The notes under the pieces were generated by a model. It saw only the letters and a program-made list of their open reading frames with translations. It was not told where the DNA came from and did no database searches. Made by a program: the position numbers and the translations under genes. Shown here in pieces: positions 8,540-17,818 of a stretch of 48,683 bases of DNA. This DNA comes from Sulfuricurvum sp. Lineage in GTDB: Bacteria; Campylobacterota; Campylobacteria; Campylobacterales; Sulfurimonadaceae. The DNA is taken from positions 1 through 48,683 of the forward strand of contig DZBD01000004.1 in assembly GCA_022729795.1 (NCBI GenBank), given 5' to 3'. Numbering within the stretch: position 1 is the stretch's first letter; each line of letters opens with the position of its first letter.

Positions 8540-9085
8540 TTGTTTGACGCTACGACAATACTTGCTTACAAAGGTAAAAACAAAGCCGTAATCGGTGGAG
8601 ATGGACAGGTAACTTTTGGAAATAGCGTCTTAAAAGGTAATGCAACAAAAATACGTACACTCCATAAAGGCAAAATTCTTGCCGGGTTTGCAGGAAGTAC
8701 TGCAGATGCCTTTAATCTTTTTGATATGTTTGAAGAATTTTTAGATGACAAAAAAGGTGATCTACTCAAATCAGTCGTCGAGTTTTCTAAGGCATGGAGA
8801 AAGGATAAGGTTCTCAGGCGTTTAGAAGCTATGATGATAGTTTTAAATAATGAACATATTTTTATTTTAACTGGAAACGGTGATGTTGTTGAGCCTGAAG
8901 ATGGCGAAATAGCTTCTATAGGCAGTGGCGGGAACTTTGCTATATCTGCTGCGCGTGCACTCAAAAAACATGCACATGCCATGGATGAAGAGGAGCTCGT
9001 AAAAGAGAGTCTTCATATAGCTGCCGACTTATGTATTTATACCAATCACAATATTAAAACTCTTATACTAGAGGATGAACTATAA
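8540..9085 (+). CDS. hslV: ATP-dependent protease HslVU, peptidase subunit HslV
   Basis: 181 residues. It is the threonine peptidase that forms the double hexamer of the HslVU (ClpQY) protease with HslU. The start is a TTG at 8540 behind AGGAG (8528-8532). [22 protein letters not shown] and the C-terminal [13 protein letters not shown] are typical. The conserved Thr-Thr pair is at residues 5-6, after Met-Phe-Asp-Ala, whereas in E. coli it directly follows the start Met. The active N-terminal threonine therefore needs removal of a four-residue leader, or another residue is used. It overlaps hslU by one base (TAATG). Confidence 0.97.
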   Translation: MFDATTILAYKGKNKAVIGGDGQVTFGNSVLKGNATKIRTLHKGKILAGFAGSTADAFNLFDMFEEFLDDKKGDLLKSVVEFSKAWRKDKVLRRLEAMMIVLNNEHIFILTGNGDVVEPEDGEIASIGSGGNFAISAARALKKHAHAMDEEELVKESLHIAADLCIYTNHNIKTLILEDEL

Positions 9086-10413
9086 TGGATTTAACTCCAA
9101 AAGAGATAGTAGCCTATCTTGATCAATATGTTATCTCACAAAAAGATGCAAAAAAAACTATCGCCTTGGCACTAAGAACGCGTTATAGAAGAATGCAGCT
9201 TCCGGAAGAACTTCAAAATGAAATAATGCCTAAGAACATTTTGATGATTGGCTCAACGGGTGTCGGTAAAACAGAAATTTCAAGACGACTTGCAAAAATG
9301 ATGAAAGTGCCTTTCATAAAAGTTGAAGCGAGTAAATATACCGAAGTCGGTTTTGTCGGTCGTGATGTTGAATCTATGATACGAGACTTAGTTGTCAATG
9401 CGATAAGCCTAGTTAAATCTGAGCAAGAAGAAGCAAATAAAGAAAAAATAGAAAACTATGTTCTTAATAAAATAATAGAAAGACTCTTACCTCCACCCTC
9501 TGAGCAGGCAAGCCAAACAAAAAAAGATGATTACCAAAAACTTCTTAAAACAATGCAAGAACAAGTTGTTAAAGGCGATTTGGACAACACTATTATAGAA
9601 ATAGAATTTGAGAAAGTAAATATTGAGTTTAATGACACAAATCTTCCACCGGAAATGGCAAAAGTTCAGGAATCTTTTTCTAAAATTTTCAGCACCTTAT
9701 CTAAAGAAGATAGTAAAAAAGAGGTGACCGTAAGAGATGCAAAATCGCTTTTAAAACATGAAGCCGCCTCCAAACTTCTAGATACTGTGAGTATCAATGC
9801 AGAAGCGCTCAGACGTACTCAAAACGGTGGGATTATATTTTTAGATGAAATCGATAAAATCGCTATAAGTGCAAAAAGTCAAGGACGTAATGATCCAAGC
9901 AAAGAAGGGGTGCAAAGAGATTTACTTCCAATTGTTGAAGGGAGTAGTGTTACAACGAAATATGGCGTAATTAATACAGACCATATTCTTTTTATAGCTG
10001 CCGGAGCATTCCATCTCACAAAACCAAGTGATTTAATTCCCGAATTGCAAGGTAGATTTCCATTGAGAGTTGAACTTGAATCTCTGACCGAAGAAACACT
10101 TTACAAAATTCTTACACAAACAACAAATTCATTATTGAAGCAGTATCAAGCACTTTTAGGGGTTGAAGGTGTCCACTTAATTTTTGAAGATGAAGCGATT
10201 CGAGCAATTGCAAAAATATCACATCGCGCAAATGAAATTACGGAAGATATCGGGGCAAGAAGATTGCACACTGTTACAGAAAAGGTTCTTGAAGATATCA
10301 GTTTTAATGCTGAAGATTATAAAAATAAAGATTATGTAATAACTTCTACATTCGTACACAACAAACTTGACACAGTCGTTGCAAACGATGACTTATCAAG
10401 ATATATATTATAA
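9085..10413 (+). CDS. hslU: ATP-dependent protease HslVU, ATPase subunit HslU
   Basis: 442 residues, normal length. This AAA+ unfoldase feeds substrates to HslV. Visible parts are LTPKEIVAYLDQYVISQ at the N-terminus, Walker A GSTGVGKTE (about residues 56-64), the GFVGRDVESMIRDL stretch, a variable intermediate domain (residues 110-225), Walker B GGIIFLDEIDKI and a C-terminus ending RYIL, the tail that docks into HslV in the E. coli complex. It is translationally coupled to hslV and followed by era 11 bases later. Confidence 0.98.
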   Translation: MDLTPKEIVAYLDQYVISQKDAKKTIALALRTRYRRMQLPEELQNEIMPKNILMIGSTGVGKTEISRRLAKMMKVPFIKVEASKYTEVGFVGRDVESMIRDLVVNAISLVKSEQEEANKEKIENYVLNKIIERLLPPPSEQASQTKKDDYQKLLKTMQEQVVKGDLDNTIIEIEFEKVNIEFNDTNLPPEMAKVQESFSKIFSTLSKEDSKKEVTVRDAKSLLKHEAASKLLDTVSINAEALRRTQNGGIIFLDEIDKIAISAKSQGRNDPSKEGVQRDLLPIVEGSSVTTKYGVINTDHILFIAAGAFHLTKPSDLIPELQGRFPLRVELESLTEETLYKILTQTTNSLLKQYQALLGVEGVHLIFEDEAIRAIAKISHRANEITEDIGARRLHTVTEKVLEDISFNAEDYKNKDYVITSTFVHNKLDTVVANDDLSRYIL

Positions 10414-10424
10414 AAGGTTAAATT

Positions 10425-11309
10425 ATGACTAAAGCTGGTTTCGTATCGTTAATTGGTCGTCCAAATGCAGGTAAAAGTACACTTATGAACTCACTTTTGG
10501 GTGAAAATATCGCTATGGTTAGTCAAAAGGCTAATGCTACAAGAAAACGCTCAAATGCAATAGTAATGCACAAAGACACACAAATTATTTTTGTTGATAC
10601 GCCGGGACTACATGAAAAAGAAAAAATCTTAAATCAGTTTATGCTTGATGAAGCTCTCAAGGCTATGGGCGACTGTGACCTTATTGTATATCTGGCTCCT
10701 GTTACAGACACTATTGAGCACTATCAAAAATTTCTAAAACTTAATAATGAAAAAGTAAAACACATAATAGTTCTGAGTAAAATTGATCAAGTTTCACAAG
10801 AAAAGCTTTTTAAGCGAATCAGTGAATATAACCAATTTTCAGATTATTTTGAAGCATTGATTCCGGTTGCCGTACCAAAAAAAGTTGGGCATGTGGATTT
10901 ACTAGAAACTATTTCAAAGAATCTTCCCGAATCTCCATTTTTATTTGATCCCAATGATTTAACTAGCGAATTGGTAAGAGATATTTATGCCGGATTCATT
11001 AGAGAGGGAATTTTTGAAAATATCAGCGATGAAATACCTTACGAATCAGACGTTATCATAGATAAAATAGATGAAGAAGAAAATATAGACAGAATCCACG
11101 CAACTATTATCATAGAAAAAGAAAGTCAAAAAGGGATTATTATCGGTAAGGGCGGTGATGCTATCAAAAGAATCGGTAAATATGCTAGAGAAAAAATTGA
11201 ATTTTTAAGTGGTAAAAAAGCATACTTAAACCTGCAGGTAAGCGTCAAAAAAGGTTGGACTAAGGATAAAGCATTTTTAAAAGAGATAGGATATGCACAT
11301 GCCGAATAA
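10425..11309 (+). CDS. era: GTPase Era
   Basis: 294 residues. Era is a GTPase that binds the 3' end of 16S rRNA during small-subunit assembly. G1 is GRPNAGKST (residues 11-19), G3 is DTPGLHE, G4 is SKID, and the C-terminal KH domain shows IIIGKGGDAIKRIG. ATG at 10425 has AAAAGG upstream. The dispersed word appears once (10888-10897, read Gly-His-Val-Asp). The 3' end overlaps the next gene by 11 bases if that gene starts at 11299. Confidence 0.98.
   Translation: MTKAGFVSLIGRPNAGKSTLMNSLLGENIAMVSQKANATRKRSNAIVMHKDTQIIFVDTPGLHEKEKILNQFMLDEALKAMGDCDLIVYLAPVTDTIEHYQKFLKLNNEKVKHIIVLSKIDQVSQEKLFKRISEYNQFSDYFEALIPVAVPKKVGHVDLLETISKNLPESPFLFDPNDLTSELVRDIYAGFIREGIFENISDEIPYESDVIIDKIDEEENIDRIHATIIIEKESQKGIIIGKGGDAIKRIGKYAREKIEFLSGKKAYLNLQVSVKKGWTKDKAFLKEIGYAHAE
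10888..10897 (+). repeat. GGCATGTGGA word in era
   Basis: Ten-base match followed by T; read in era as GGG CAT GTG GAT, Gly-His-Val-Asp. Confidence 0.75.
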
Positions 11310-12285
11310 AAAAAACTTTATTTTACTCAATATTGTTTTTTTATTACTATTTGAACTATCTCTTAATGCAAATGATATCTTAACAAGTTACAGAAAAAAT
11401 GGAATAAACAATCTAGAAAAACAGATGGACTTTGAACTTGCCAAGAAGGAATATTGGAGTAATTACCTCCAAGAGCATGATACTACATTCGGTTATACAG
11501 AAAAATATGCTTCCGTATTAGCGTGCAACAAAGAGAAATCTATACTTACTTTATATAAACAAAATAAAACTAAAAAATTTCAATTTGTCAAAGAATATAA
11601 TGCATTTACAGGAAAAATAAAAGGTGACAAAATTGAAGAGGGAGACTTAAGAACACCGACAGGTGTATATGAGCTTACAAAAAAAATAACGAATCCTGAT
11701 ACATTTTACGGTCCTTTAGCTTTTGTTACATCCTATCCCAATTCGTACGACAAATACAAAGGTAAAAATGGCTCGGGTATTTGGATTCACGGACTTCCGA
11801 CTGAACAAGATAGAGATGATTTTACAAAAGGTTGCATAGCTATAAATAATCAAAATATTGAATGTTTAAATCGAAATATTGACTTTAACAGTACCTTGCT
11901 CATAATAAATGATGAAGAGGTTAATAAAAATATTCCTAAAGAGGAACTCAGTAATATTCTAGCTCAATTATATGCATGGAGATATGCGTGGTTGTACAAT
12001 GATTTGAATAAATACTTGGAATTTTATGCAGATAATTTTGTACGTTTTGACGGTATGCTCTACGAGCGATTTAAACATTACAAAACAAGAATTTTCGCTA
12101 AAGCAGAAAAAAAAGAGATAATTTTTAATGATATAGCGGTTATTCCCTATCCTAACACAAAAAATATTTATCAAATTACATTTCAAGAAATATATACTTC
12201 CGATACCTTCAAATACAATGGAAGTAAAGCACTCATGATTGAAATTGACATGAACAATCAGATGAAAATTTTTACAGAAAAATAA
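11299..12285 (+). CDS. pgp2: Pgp2/Csd6-type L,D-carboxypeptidase (YkuD plus NTF2-like domain)
   Basis: About 328 residues with a signal peptide (hydrophobic residues 6-24, ending Leu-Asn-Ala-Asn). The YkuD catalytic motif is present: His in IWIHGLP (near 163) and Cys in TKGCIAI (near 179). The last third (residues 215-328, with ALMIEIDMNNQMKIF) fits the NTF2-like domain of Helicobacter Csd6 and Campylobacter Pgp2, which trim tetrapeptides to tripeptides in periplasmic peptidoglycan and set helical cell shape. ATG at 11299 is preferred over 11293 because AGG at 11288-11290 is 8 bases away. The next gene is Pgp1-like and abuts it, which strongly supports the assignment. Confidence 0.88.
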   Translation: MPNKKNFILLNIVFLLLFELSLNANDILTSYRKNGINNLEKQMDFELAKKEYWSNYLQEHDTTFGYTEKYASVLACNKEKSILTLYKQNKTKKFQFVKEYNAFTGKIKGDKIEEGDLRTPTGVYELTKKITNPDTFYGPLAFVTSYPNSYDKYKGKNGSGIWIHGLPTEQDRDDFTKGCIAINNQNIECLNRNIDFNSTLLIINDEEVNKNIPKEELSNILAQLYAWRYAWLYNDLNKYLEFYADNFVRFDGMLYERFKHYKTRIFAKAEKKEIIFNDIAVIPYPNTKNIYQITFQEIYTSDTFKYNGSKALMIEIDMNNQMKIFTEK

Positions 12286-13569
12286 ATGAAATTCCTATTT
12301 ATATTCATTATATTATTCACATCTGTTTATGCTAAAGTCCAACTCATTAAAAAAGAAAATGCAGATTCAAATACAACTTTTCTTGTTATAGGAGGAATAC
12401 ACGGAGATGAACCGGGTGGATATTTTGCCGCTTCTATCCTTGCTTCTCATTATGATATAACCTCAAAAAATCTTTGGATTGTGCCTAATCTTAATCAAGC
12501 TAGCATACAAAAAAATCGAAGAGGAATTTACGGAGATATGAATAGAAAATTTTCTACTATCTCAAAAGATGATTCAGATTTTGAAACAATACAAGAAATT
12601 AAAAAAATTATATTATCAAAAAATGTATCCTTGATTTTAAATTTGCATGACGGTCATGGGTTTTACAGGGAAAAAAATCAAGGAAATATCTTTAACCCTA
12701 CCGCTTGGGGGCAAACATGCGTAATAGATCAGTGCAAACTTAATCAAAATCAACCTTTCGGTAATCTCAACACAATAGCATCTGAAATTAGGGATAATAT
12801 CAATAAAAAACTTTTACAACAGCATCACAGTTTTAATGTTAGAAATACAAATTCAAAATTTGATGATGAGGCAATGCGTCTTTCTCTAACATACTTTGCA
12901 GTAACAAATAATAAACCGGCCTTTGCAATTGAAAGTAGTAAAAATCTATCTTCCCTGTCTCAAAATGTTTTTTACCAACTCGTTGCAATAGAAGAATTTA
13001 TGAAAATTATGAAAATTCAATTTGTCAGAAAGTTTGAACTTAACGAAGCAGAAATAGAGAAAATAATAAATGAATATGGCACATTGAAAATCAATAATAG
13101 TATTTTATTCAATTTTAGTGATATCAAAAATAATTTAAGCTATGTTCCGCTAAAATCAGACGAAAATGAATTTATATTTTCTAATCTTCTTGGCAGTGTG
13201 GAAAAAGTGGACGGCAAATACAATTTGTATATAGGTAACAAAATAGTGACTACTTTAAGTCCTCAAAATTTTAAGACACTGGATAATTCTATAGAAAAAT
13301 TTGATGTAAAAATAGATTCTAAAATAATTTCCATAAATAAAGCTTCATATTTTTCAGTAAAGGACGATTTTAGTATTCTGAAAAACAAAGATTATCGCGT
13401 CAACGTTATCGGTTATCAATCAAAGGGAAGTGTTGATGAGGCAGGAGTCAAAATTGGTCTCAAATCGTTAAACAAAAATTTCTCGATTGATAAAAATAAC
13501 AAGCAATATAGGGTAGAATTTTACAAAGACAATGAGTTCTGTTTCATGTCGATAGCTAATTTCAAATAG
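12286..13569 (+). CDS. pgp1: Pgp1/Csd4-type D,L-carboxypeptidase (M14-like)
   Basis: 427 residues with a signal peptide (residues 1-16). Zinc-site motifs are IHGDE (H39, E42) and NLHDGHGF (H121), as in the M14 carboxypeptidase fold; AIESSKN around residue 223 may hold the catalytic acid. Campylobacter Pgp1 and Helicobacter Csd4 cut tripeptide to dipeptide stems and are needed for helical shape; Pgp1 has a His at the HxxE position, as here. The ATG directly follows the pgp2 stop with no gap, so the two successive trimming enzymes are translated together. The C-terminal 180 residues match the extra domains of this family in length. Confidence 0.88.
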   Translation: MKFLFIFIILFTSVYAKVQLIKKENADSNTTFLVIGGIHGDEPGGYFAASILASHYDITSKNLWIVPNLNQASIQKNRRGIYGDMNRKFSTISKDDSDFETIQEIKKIILSKNVSLILNLHDGHGFYREKNQGNIFNPTAWGQTCVIDQCKLNQNQPFGNLNTIASEIRDNINKKLLQQHHSFNVRNTNSKFDDEAMRLSLTYFAVTNNKPAFAIESSKNLSSLSQNVFYQLVAIEEFMKIMKIQFVRKFELNEAEIEKIINEYGTLKINNSILFNFSDIKNNLSYVPLKSDENEFIFSNLLGSVEKVDGKYNLYIGNKIVTTLSPQNFKTLDNSIEKFDVKIDSKIISINKASYFSVKDDFSILKNKDYRVNVIGYQSKGSVDEAGVKIGLKSLNKNFSIDKNNKQYRVEFYKDNEFCFMSIANFK

Positions 13570-13580
13570 GATTATATTTA

Positions 13581-15116
13581 ATGAGCACAAAAAATCAACA
13601 ATCATTTTCAAGTGTTATTTCAATTAATCCTTATTCGGATACTTATTTTAGTGGGATATCAAGTTTTTTAAGTGAAACACCTTCTCCTAGATATGTCAAA
13701 GACACCTTTGCTATTTCCTACTTAAACAATCAGGATTTTATAAATTCACAAATTCAAATAAGTAAAAATATTCCAGATGAAGATTTAGAAGATGCAATAA
13801 ATAATAAAGTATATGATGAATTAGCGCTAGATCAGGCTGTTGAATATGAGATACAATTTGTAGAAAATTTTGAAAATATAGATGCCGAGAATAGACAATT
13901 TCATGTTTTTATTGTGGATCCTTCTACTATTATTAAAACATATCAAACCGTTGTAAAAAAAATAAAATACTTAGATACCATTATCCCGACACCACTTCTT
14001 CTAAAATCACTTTATTCCAAAGAAATCGTCAGAAATAATGGCGCACACTGCTATATATATTTTCAAGAAAATGATACCTTTGTTACTATTTACAATGAAA
14101 AAGAGTTTGTATATACGAAATCTATTAAATATTCTTTTGTACAAATGCATGAAAGATTTTGTGAACTCTATGGAGAAAGGATATCGTATGAAGACTTCCT
14201 CAACTTCTTATCAAAAGAGAGTCTTAAAGAGACACATAGCAACTATAAAACAACTGTAATAAAACTATACAAAGAAATTTTTGCGAACATTAATGATATA
14301 TTAACCTATGTCAAAAGAGCGTATGAACTTGATAAAATTGAGCATATATATATTGGTTCACAAATACCTACAGTCACTAAGCTTGATGAAATAATAGAAG
14401 TAGAACTCAATATTAAGAGCAGTAATTTCGAATTTGATTATGGATTTGAATGTAAAGATAAATATTTAGATCAACTTCATGCTCTGATGCACGTATATGC
14501 TTCTCTGCCTCAAACGCAAAAATATAGTTGTAACTTTTCTCAGTTTCATCGCCCTCCTCGATTTATAAAACGCGATAGCGGTAAAATAATAATGATGGTA
14601 GCCGCATCTCTTCTTTTAGCATTTGCTTATCCTGCTACTTATTGGATTCTAAGCTACGCTCAAACGCTCCAATATGAACTTTTAAAACAAACATATGCTG
14701 ATTTGGACAATATTAAAGTAACAAGAGAAGCGACTGTCAATAATAAAGAAAATGACAAGAAAAAGGCACTGGCCTTATTAGCACAAGAGCAGCAGAACTA
14801 CATAGATAAAAAAAATACCCTTTTAAAGATTCATGATGTGAAAGTAAACTACCCGATGAAAGCTAAACTGCTAACCAAAATAACCGAGGACTTAAATAAA
14901 TTTAGCATTCAACTAGAATCTTTATCTTATAATGAAAATAACAATACAAGGAATTTCAATCTTAATCTTGTCTCATCAGAAGATAAAAAGATAACTGAGC
15001 TCCTAGAATATGTCACAAAAAAACATGAAGCCGAGTATAACTTTGCACTTGAAATAATTTCATATGATGAAGAATCTAAAAAGTATTTCAGTGAGTTAAA
15101 GGTTAAAATATTATGA
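13581..15116 (+). CDS. PilM/PilN-like (MshI/GspL-type) assembly protein
   Basis: 511 residues, not strongly similar to any one protein by eye. Residues 1-320 are cytoplasmic and look like a PilM/GspL actin-like domain (VFIVDPSTIIKTYQ, then PTPLLLKSL). One transmembrane helix lies at 337-358, a coiled coil at about 360-420, and a PilN-like periplasmic domain to the end. This is the layout of MshI or a PilM-PilN fusion, the inner-membrane base that contacts the GspE ATPase. It opens the nine-gene assembly cluster, 11 bases after pgp1, and overlaps the next gene by ATGA. In Campylobacter a counterpart would be among the cts transformation genes. Confidence 0.7.
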   Translation: MSTKNQQSFSSVISINPYSDTYFSGISSFLSETPSPRYVKDTFAISYLNNQDFINSQIQISKNIPDEDLEDAINNKVYDELALDQAVEYEIQFVENFENIDAENRQFHVFIVDPSTIIKTYQTVVKKIKYLDTIIPTPLLLKSLYSKEIVRNNGAHCYIYFQENDTFVTIYNEKEFVYTKSIKYSFVQMHERFCELYGERISYEDFLNFLSKESLKETHSNYKTTVIKLYKEIFANINDILTYVKRAYELDKIEHIYIGSQIPTVTKLDEIIEVELNIKSSNFEFDYGFECKDKYLDQLHALMHVYASLPQTQKYSCNFSQFHRPPRFIKRDSGKIIMMVAASLLLAFAYPATYWILSYAQTLQYELLKQTYADLDNIKVTREATVNNKENDKKKALALLAQEQQNYIDKKNTLLKIHDVKVNYPMKAKLLTKITEDLNKFSIQLESLSYNENNNTRNFNLNLVSSEDKKITELLEYVTKKHEAEYNFALEIISYDEESKKYFSELKVKIL

Positions 15117-15745
15117 AATTAAATATTGAAGATTATTTACAGCAAATTGACGCTGCATTAAAAAATAAAAGTCAAAAAGATATTTACATGACTTATGTCA
15201 TGATATTTGCACTTATTTTTGCTTTTTCATATCTCTTATTTTGGGATAGTTCCTTTGAAGAGTTCGAAGAAAAAAGAAAGCAAATATCTATTATAGATGC
15301 GAAAATAGATAATGATAATATGTATCTCAAATATAATCCCGAGAGTAAAATTATCACACTAGATCAAGACATAAAAAAAGCCAATTCTGAAATGCTGCTT
15401 CATAAAGACAATAATGCTTACATAAAAAGTAAAATTGACACTATATCTTCCCTTATTTATAACGAAAAAACATGGGGTGAATATTTATATTCTATCTCAA
15501 AAAATGCACAAAAAAATAATGTAAAAATAGTAAACTTCACAAATAGCTATGCATTACATAATAATTCATTCGGTCATGTGTTAGACATTACAATCAAAGC
15601 GACTTCTGATTACAAAAACATACTCAATTTTATAAATTCATTAGAACAAAGCGAACTAGTAGTTGATGTACATGATTTAGCAATCAAAGCCCAAGATAAT
15701 CTCAATGCCGATTTAAATATTTCAGTTTGGGGGATTACTTACTAA
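15113..15745 (+). CDS. PilO/MshJ-like inner-membrane assembly protein
   Basis: 210 residues: a short cytoplasmic N-terminus, one transmembrane helix (25-44), a charged coiled coil (46-105) and a small alpha/beta periplasmic domain with ILNFINSLEQSELVVDVHDL, which is the PilO/GspM-type ferredoxin-like fold signature. The start overlaps the preceding stop (ATGA), as expected for a PilN-PilO pair. Assignment is by architecture and position, not by a catalytic motif. Confidence 0.7.
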   Translation: MKLNIEDYLQQIDAALKNKSQKDIYMTYVMIFALIFAFSYLLFWDSSFEEFEEKRKQISIIDAKIDNDNMYLKYNPESKIITLDQDIKKANSEMLLHKDNNAYIKSKIDTISSLIYNEKTWGEYLYSISKNAQKNNVKIVNFTNSYALHNNSFGHVLDITIKATSDYKNILNFINSLEQSELVVDVHDLAIKAQDNLNADLNISVWGITY

Positions 15746-16203
15746 TGAAAACTGTTTTTATTTTTTTTATTTTTACGTTTTATCTGAATGCAAACGAATT
15801 AGCCTGGGTTGATGAGCAGGTTCAAGCAATCCAGCCACCTAGAGATGGAATCGGAAGTGAAAAGGTTTCACTATTACAAGATCCTTTTATCTTCCTAGAA
15901 AAAAACAAATCAAAAAAAGAGGATAAAGAAGATAAAGGAGATGTAAACGTACTGAGTGTTCCTTTTAGCACACCAAATATTTTATCTGCACCTTCTGAAA
16001 AAAAAGCAAAAAAAGTTTATTTATTATCTGCAGTTATAAATAGTTCTGCCTTAATAAATGGAAATTGGTATAAAGTTGGTGATGCAATAGGAAGCTACAA
16101 AGTCTCTAAGATAGAAAAAACATCTGCCGTTCTAAGTAAAAAAGATAAAACACTAGTGCTATCGACAATGACGAAAATTAAAAATTTAAAATTTAAAAAT
16201 TAG
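15745..16203 (+). CDS. PilP/MshK-like periplasmic protein
   Basis: 152 residues from the ATG at 15745, which overlaps the previous TAA (TAATG); an in-frame ATG at 15727 would sit inside the previous gene and is less likely. A signal peptide (residues 1-15, ending Leu-Asn-Ala) is followed by a charged linker and a C-terminal beta domain (VYLLSAVINSSALINGNWYKVGDAIGSYKV, residues about 92-120) like the PilP/GspC homology region that touches the secretin. It directly precedes the secretin, the expected position. Confidence 0.7.
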   Translation: MKTVFIFFIFTFYLNANELAWVDEQVQAIQPPRDGIGSEKVSLLQDPFIFLEKNKSKKEDKEDKGDVNVLSVPFSTPNILSAPSEKKAKKVYLLSAVINSSALINGNWYKVGDAIGSYKVSKIEKTSAVLSKKDKTLVLSTMTKIKNLKFKN

Positions 16204-16215
16204 CAGGACAAAAAA

Positions 16216-17802
16216 ATGAAACTCATCAATACATCAATATATTCGGCACTATTAGTTATTGTATTATCAAGTTATAGCTTTGCTGATTGTTCCTACGAAC
16301 TCTTTAATATTAGTTCCACTAAGGACACAAAAATCATTGAGTTTATAGAGCAACTCAGTGACGAGTGTGAATTTAGTATAATTGTGAGCGATTCAAACAC
16401 TGAAAAAGTTTTGCAATCGCCACTTAATAAAACACATTTAAAAAATTTAACGATTGATGAAGTTCTCTCTATTGTTCTTACAGAAAACAATCTAACATAT
16501 AAACTTGAAAACAATATACTTAGAGTTTCCTATCTTGGAACAAGGGTATTCTCAATTGACTACATTTTGTCTCAAAGAAAAGGCTCAGGCAGCACTGATA
16601 TAACTTTGAGTTCATCCTCAAGTAACTCATCTTCTACTAACGGATCTCCATCCTCAGGAGGAACAGGTTCATCTTCTACAGCTAATTCTTCACAATCCGG
16701 ACAAAACTCCTCTAGTTCAGAGTCTGGAATTAAAATAGAGAGCAGCGATGAAGTTCAATTTTGGGAAGCATTAGATTTAGAGCTTCAAAGAGTATTAAAT
16801 AGACCCAATGATGTTTATAAAGCAGAGGCTCCGATTATTAACAGAAATGCAGGGTTAATTACAGTTACCGCTAGTATAGAGCAGATGAATAGACTCGAAG
16901 AGTATTTACAAAAACTTCAAGAAAAAGTACAGTTACAAGTATTAATAGATGTTCAACTCTTAACAGTCACAATGTCAAAGGGTAAAACTACGGGTGTTGA
17001 CTGGAAGCAATTATATGCACTTCAAAATATTGAACTTTCTATCGACAAATTAGATTATCAAAATGTAAGCAAATTTGAAAATGGCTCTATTACGGAAGCT
17101 CTCTATGGCGGGGGAAGGGATGTAGCGTCCCTTGTAAACATAAAAGCAGGCGGAAGCTTACAAGAAGTAATTAAATTTTTACAAACGCAAGGGGACGTGA
17201 ATTCTATTTCAAATCCTAAAGTTTTAACACTTAACAATCAACCTGCACTTATTACTGCCGGTACAGAATATTTTTATAAAATACAACAGTCTACAAATCA
17301 GCAGGGAACGGGTGGAGGAGTAGCCGCAACAACACAAAATGATTCTGTACAGTCTGTTTTTGCGGGTATACTCTTAGATATAACACCGGAAATATCGGAT
17401 GATAAAACTATAACCCTCAAAATAAATCCTTCTTTGTCTGAAACAAGAAGTGATATTACACAACAAGCTTCTACGGATAGGGTAATGCCGCCGGATCTTA
17501 ACCGTCGTCAATTATCTTCAGTGGTTACTGTAAAAGATGGCAATAGAATTATTTTAGGCGGTTTAATTAATACAAAAAATAGCAATATTGTAAATAAAGT
17601 TCCGATACTTGGAGATATTCCGATTCTTAGTTATTTATTTAGATATGAAGAAAACCTTAAACAAGTTGAAGAACTTGTGATTGTAATTGAGCCACACATA
17701 ATACATAAGAAAAAAAATGATTTATCCCTAAAAGACTTAGGCTATGAAGGTTTTAAAGATGATATCGTTAAAAATAAAACTCAAACAGACTCAAAAGATT
17801 GA
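16216..17802 (+). CDS. Secretin of MSHA/type II type (MshL, CtsD-like)
   Basis: 528 residues. There is a signal peptide (1-23), an STN/N0 domain (about 45-110), a Ser/Gly/Asn-rich linker (132-171), an N1-type domain (about 180-240) and the secretin beta-barrel domain ending in VPILGDIPILSYLFR followed by VEELVIVIEPHII. It would form the outer-membrane channel of the apparatus. The GGACA ribosome site supports 16216. The long Ser-rich linker is unusual for a secretin, though MshL and CtsD proteins can carry linkers. The gene sits between the PilP-like gene and the ExeA-like ATPase, as in msh clusters. Confidence 0.9.
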   Translation: MKLINTSIYSALLVIVLSSYSFADCSYELFNISSTKDTKIIEFIEQLSDECEFSIIVSDSNTEKVLQSPLNKTHLKNLTIDEVLSIVLTENNLTYKLENNILRVSYLGTRVFSIDYILSQRKGSGSTDITLSSSSSNSSSTNGSPSSGGTGSSSTANSSQSGQNSSSSESGIKIESSDEVQFWEALDLELQRVLNRPNDVYKAEAPIINRNAGLITVTASIEQMNRLEEYLQKLQEKVQLQVLIDVQLLTVTMSKGKTTGVDWKQLYALQNIELSIDKLDYQNVSKFENGSITEALYGGGRDVASLVNIKAGGSLQEVIKFLQTQGDVNSISNPKVLTLNNQPALITAGTEYFYKIQQSTNQQGTGGGVAATTQNDSVQSVFAGILLDITPEISDDKTITLKINPSLSETRSDITQQASTDRVMPPDLNRRQLSSVVTVKDGNRIILGGLINTKNSNIVNKVPILGDIPILSYLFRYEENLKQVEELVIVIEPHIIHKKKNDLSLKDLGYEGFKDDIVKNKTQTDSKD

Positions 17803-17818
17803 TGAGTGAAGTTGACAT

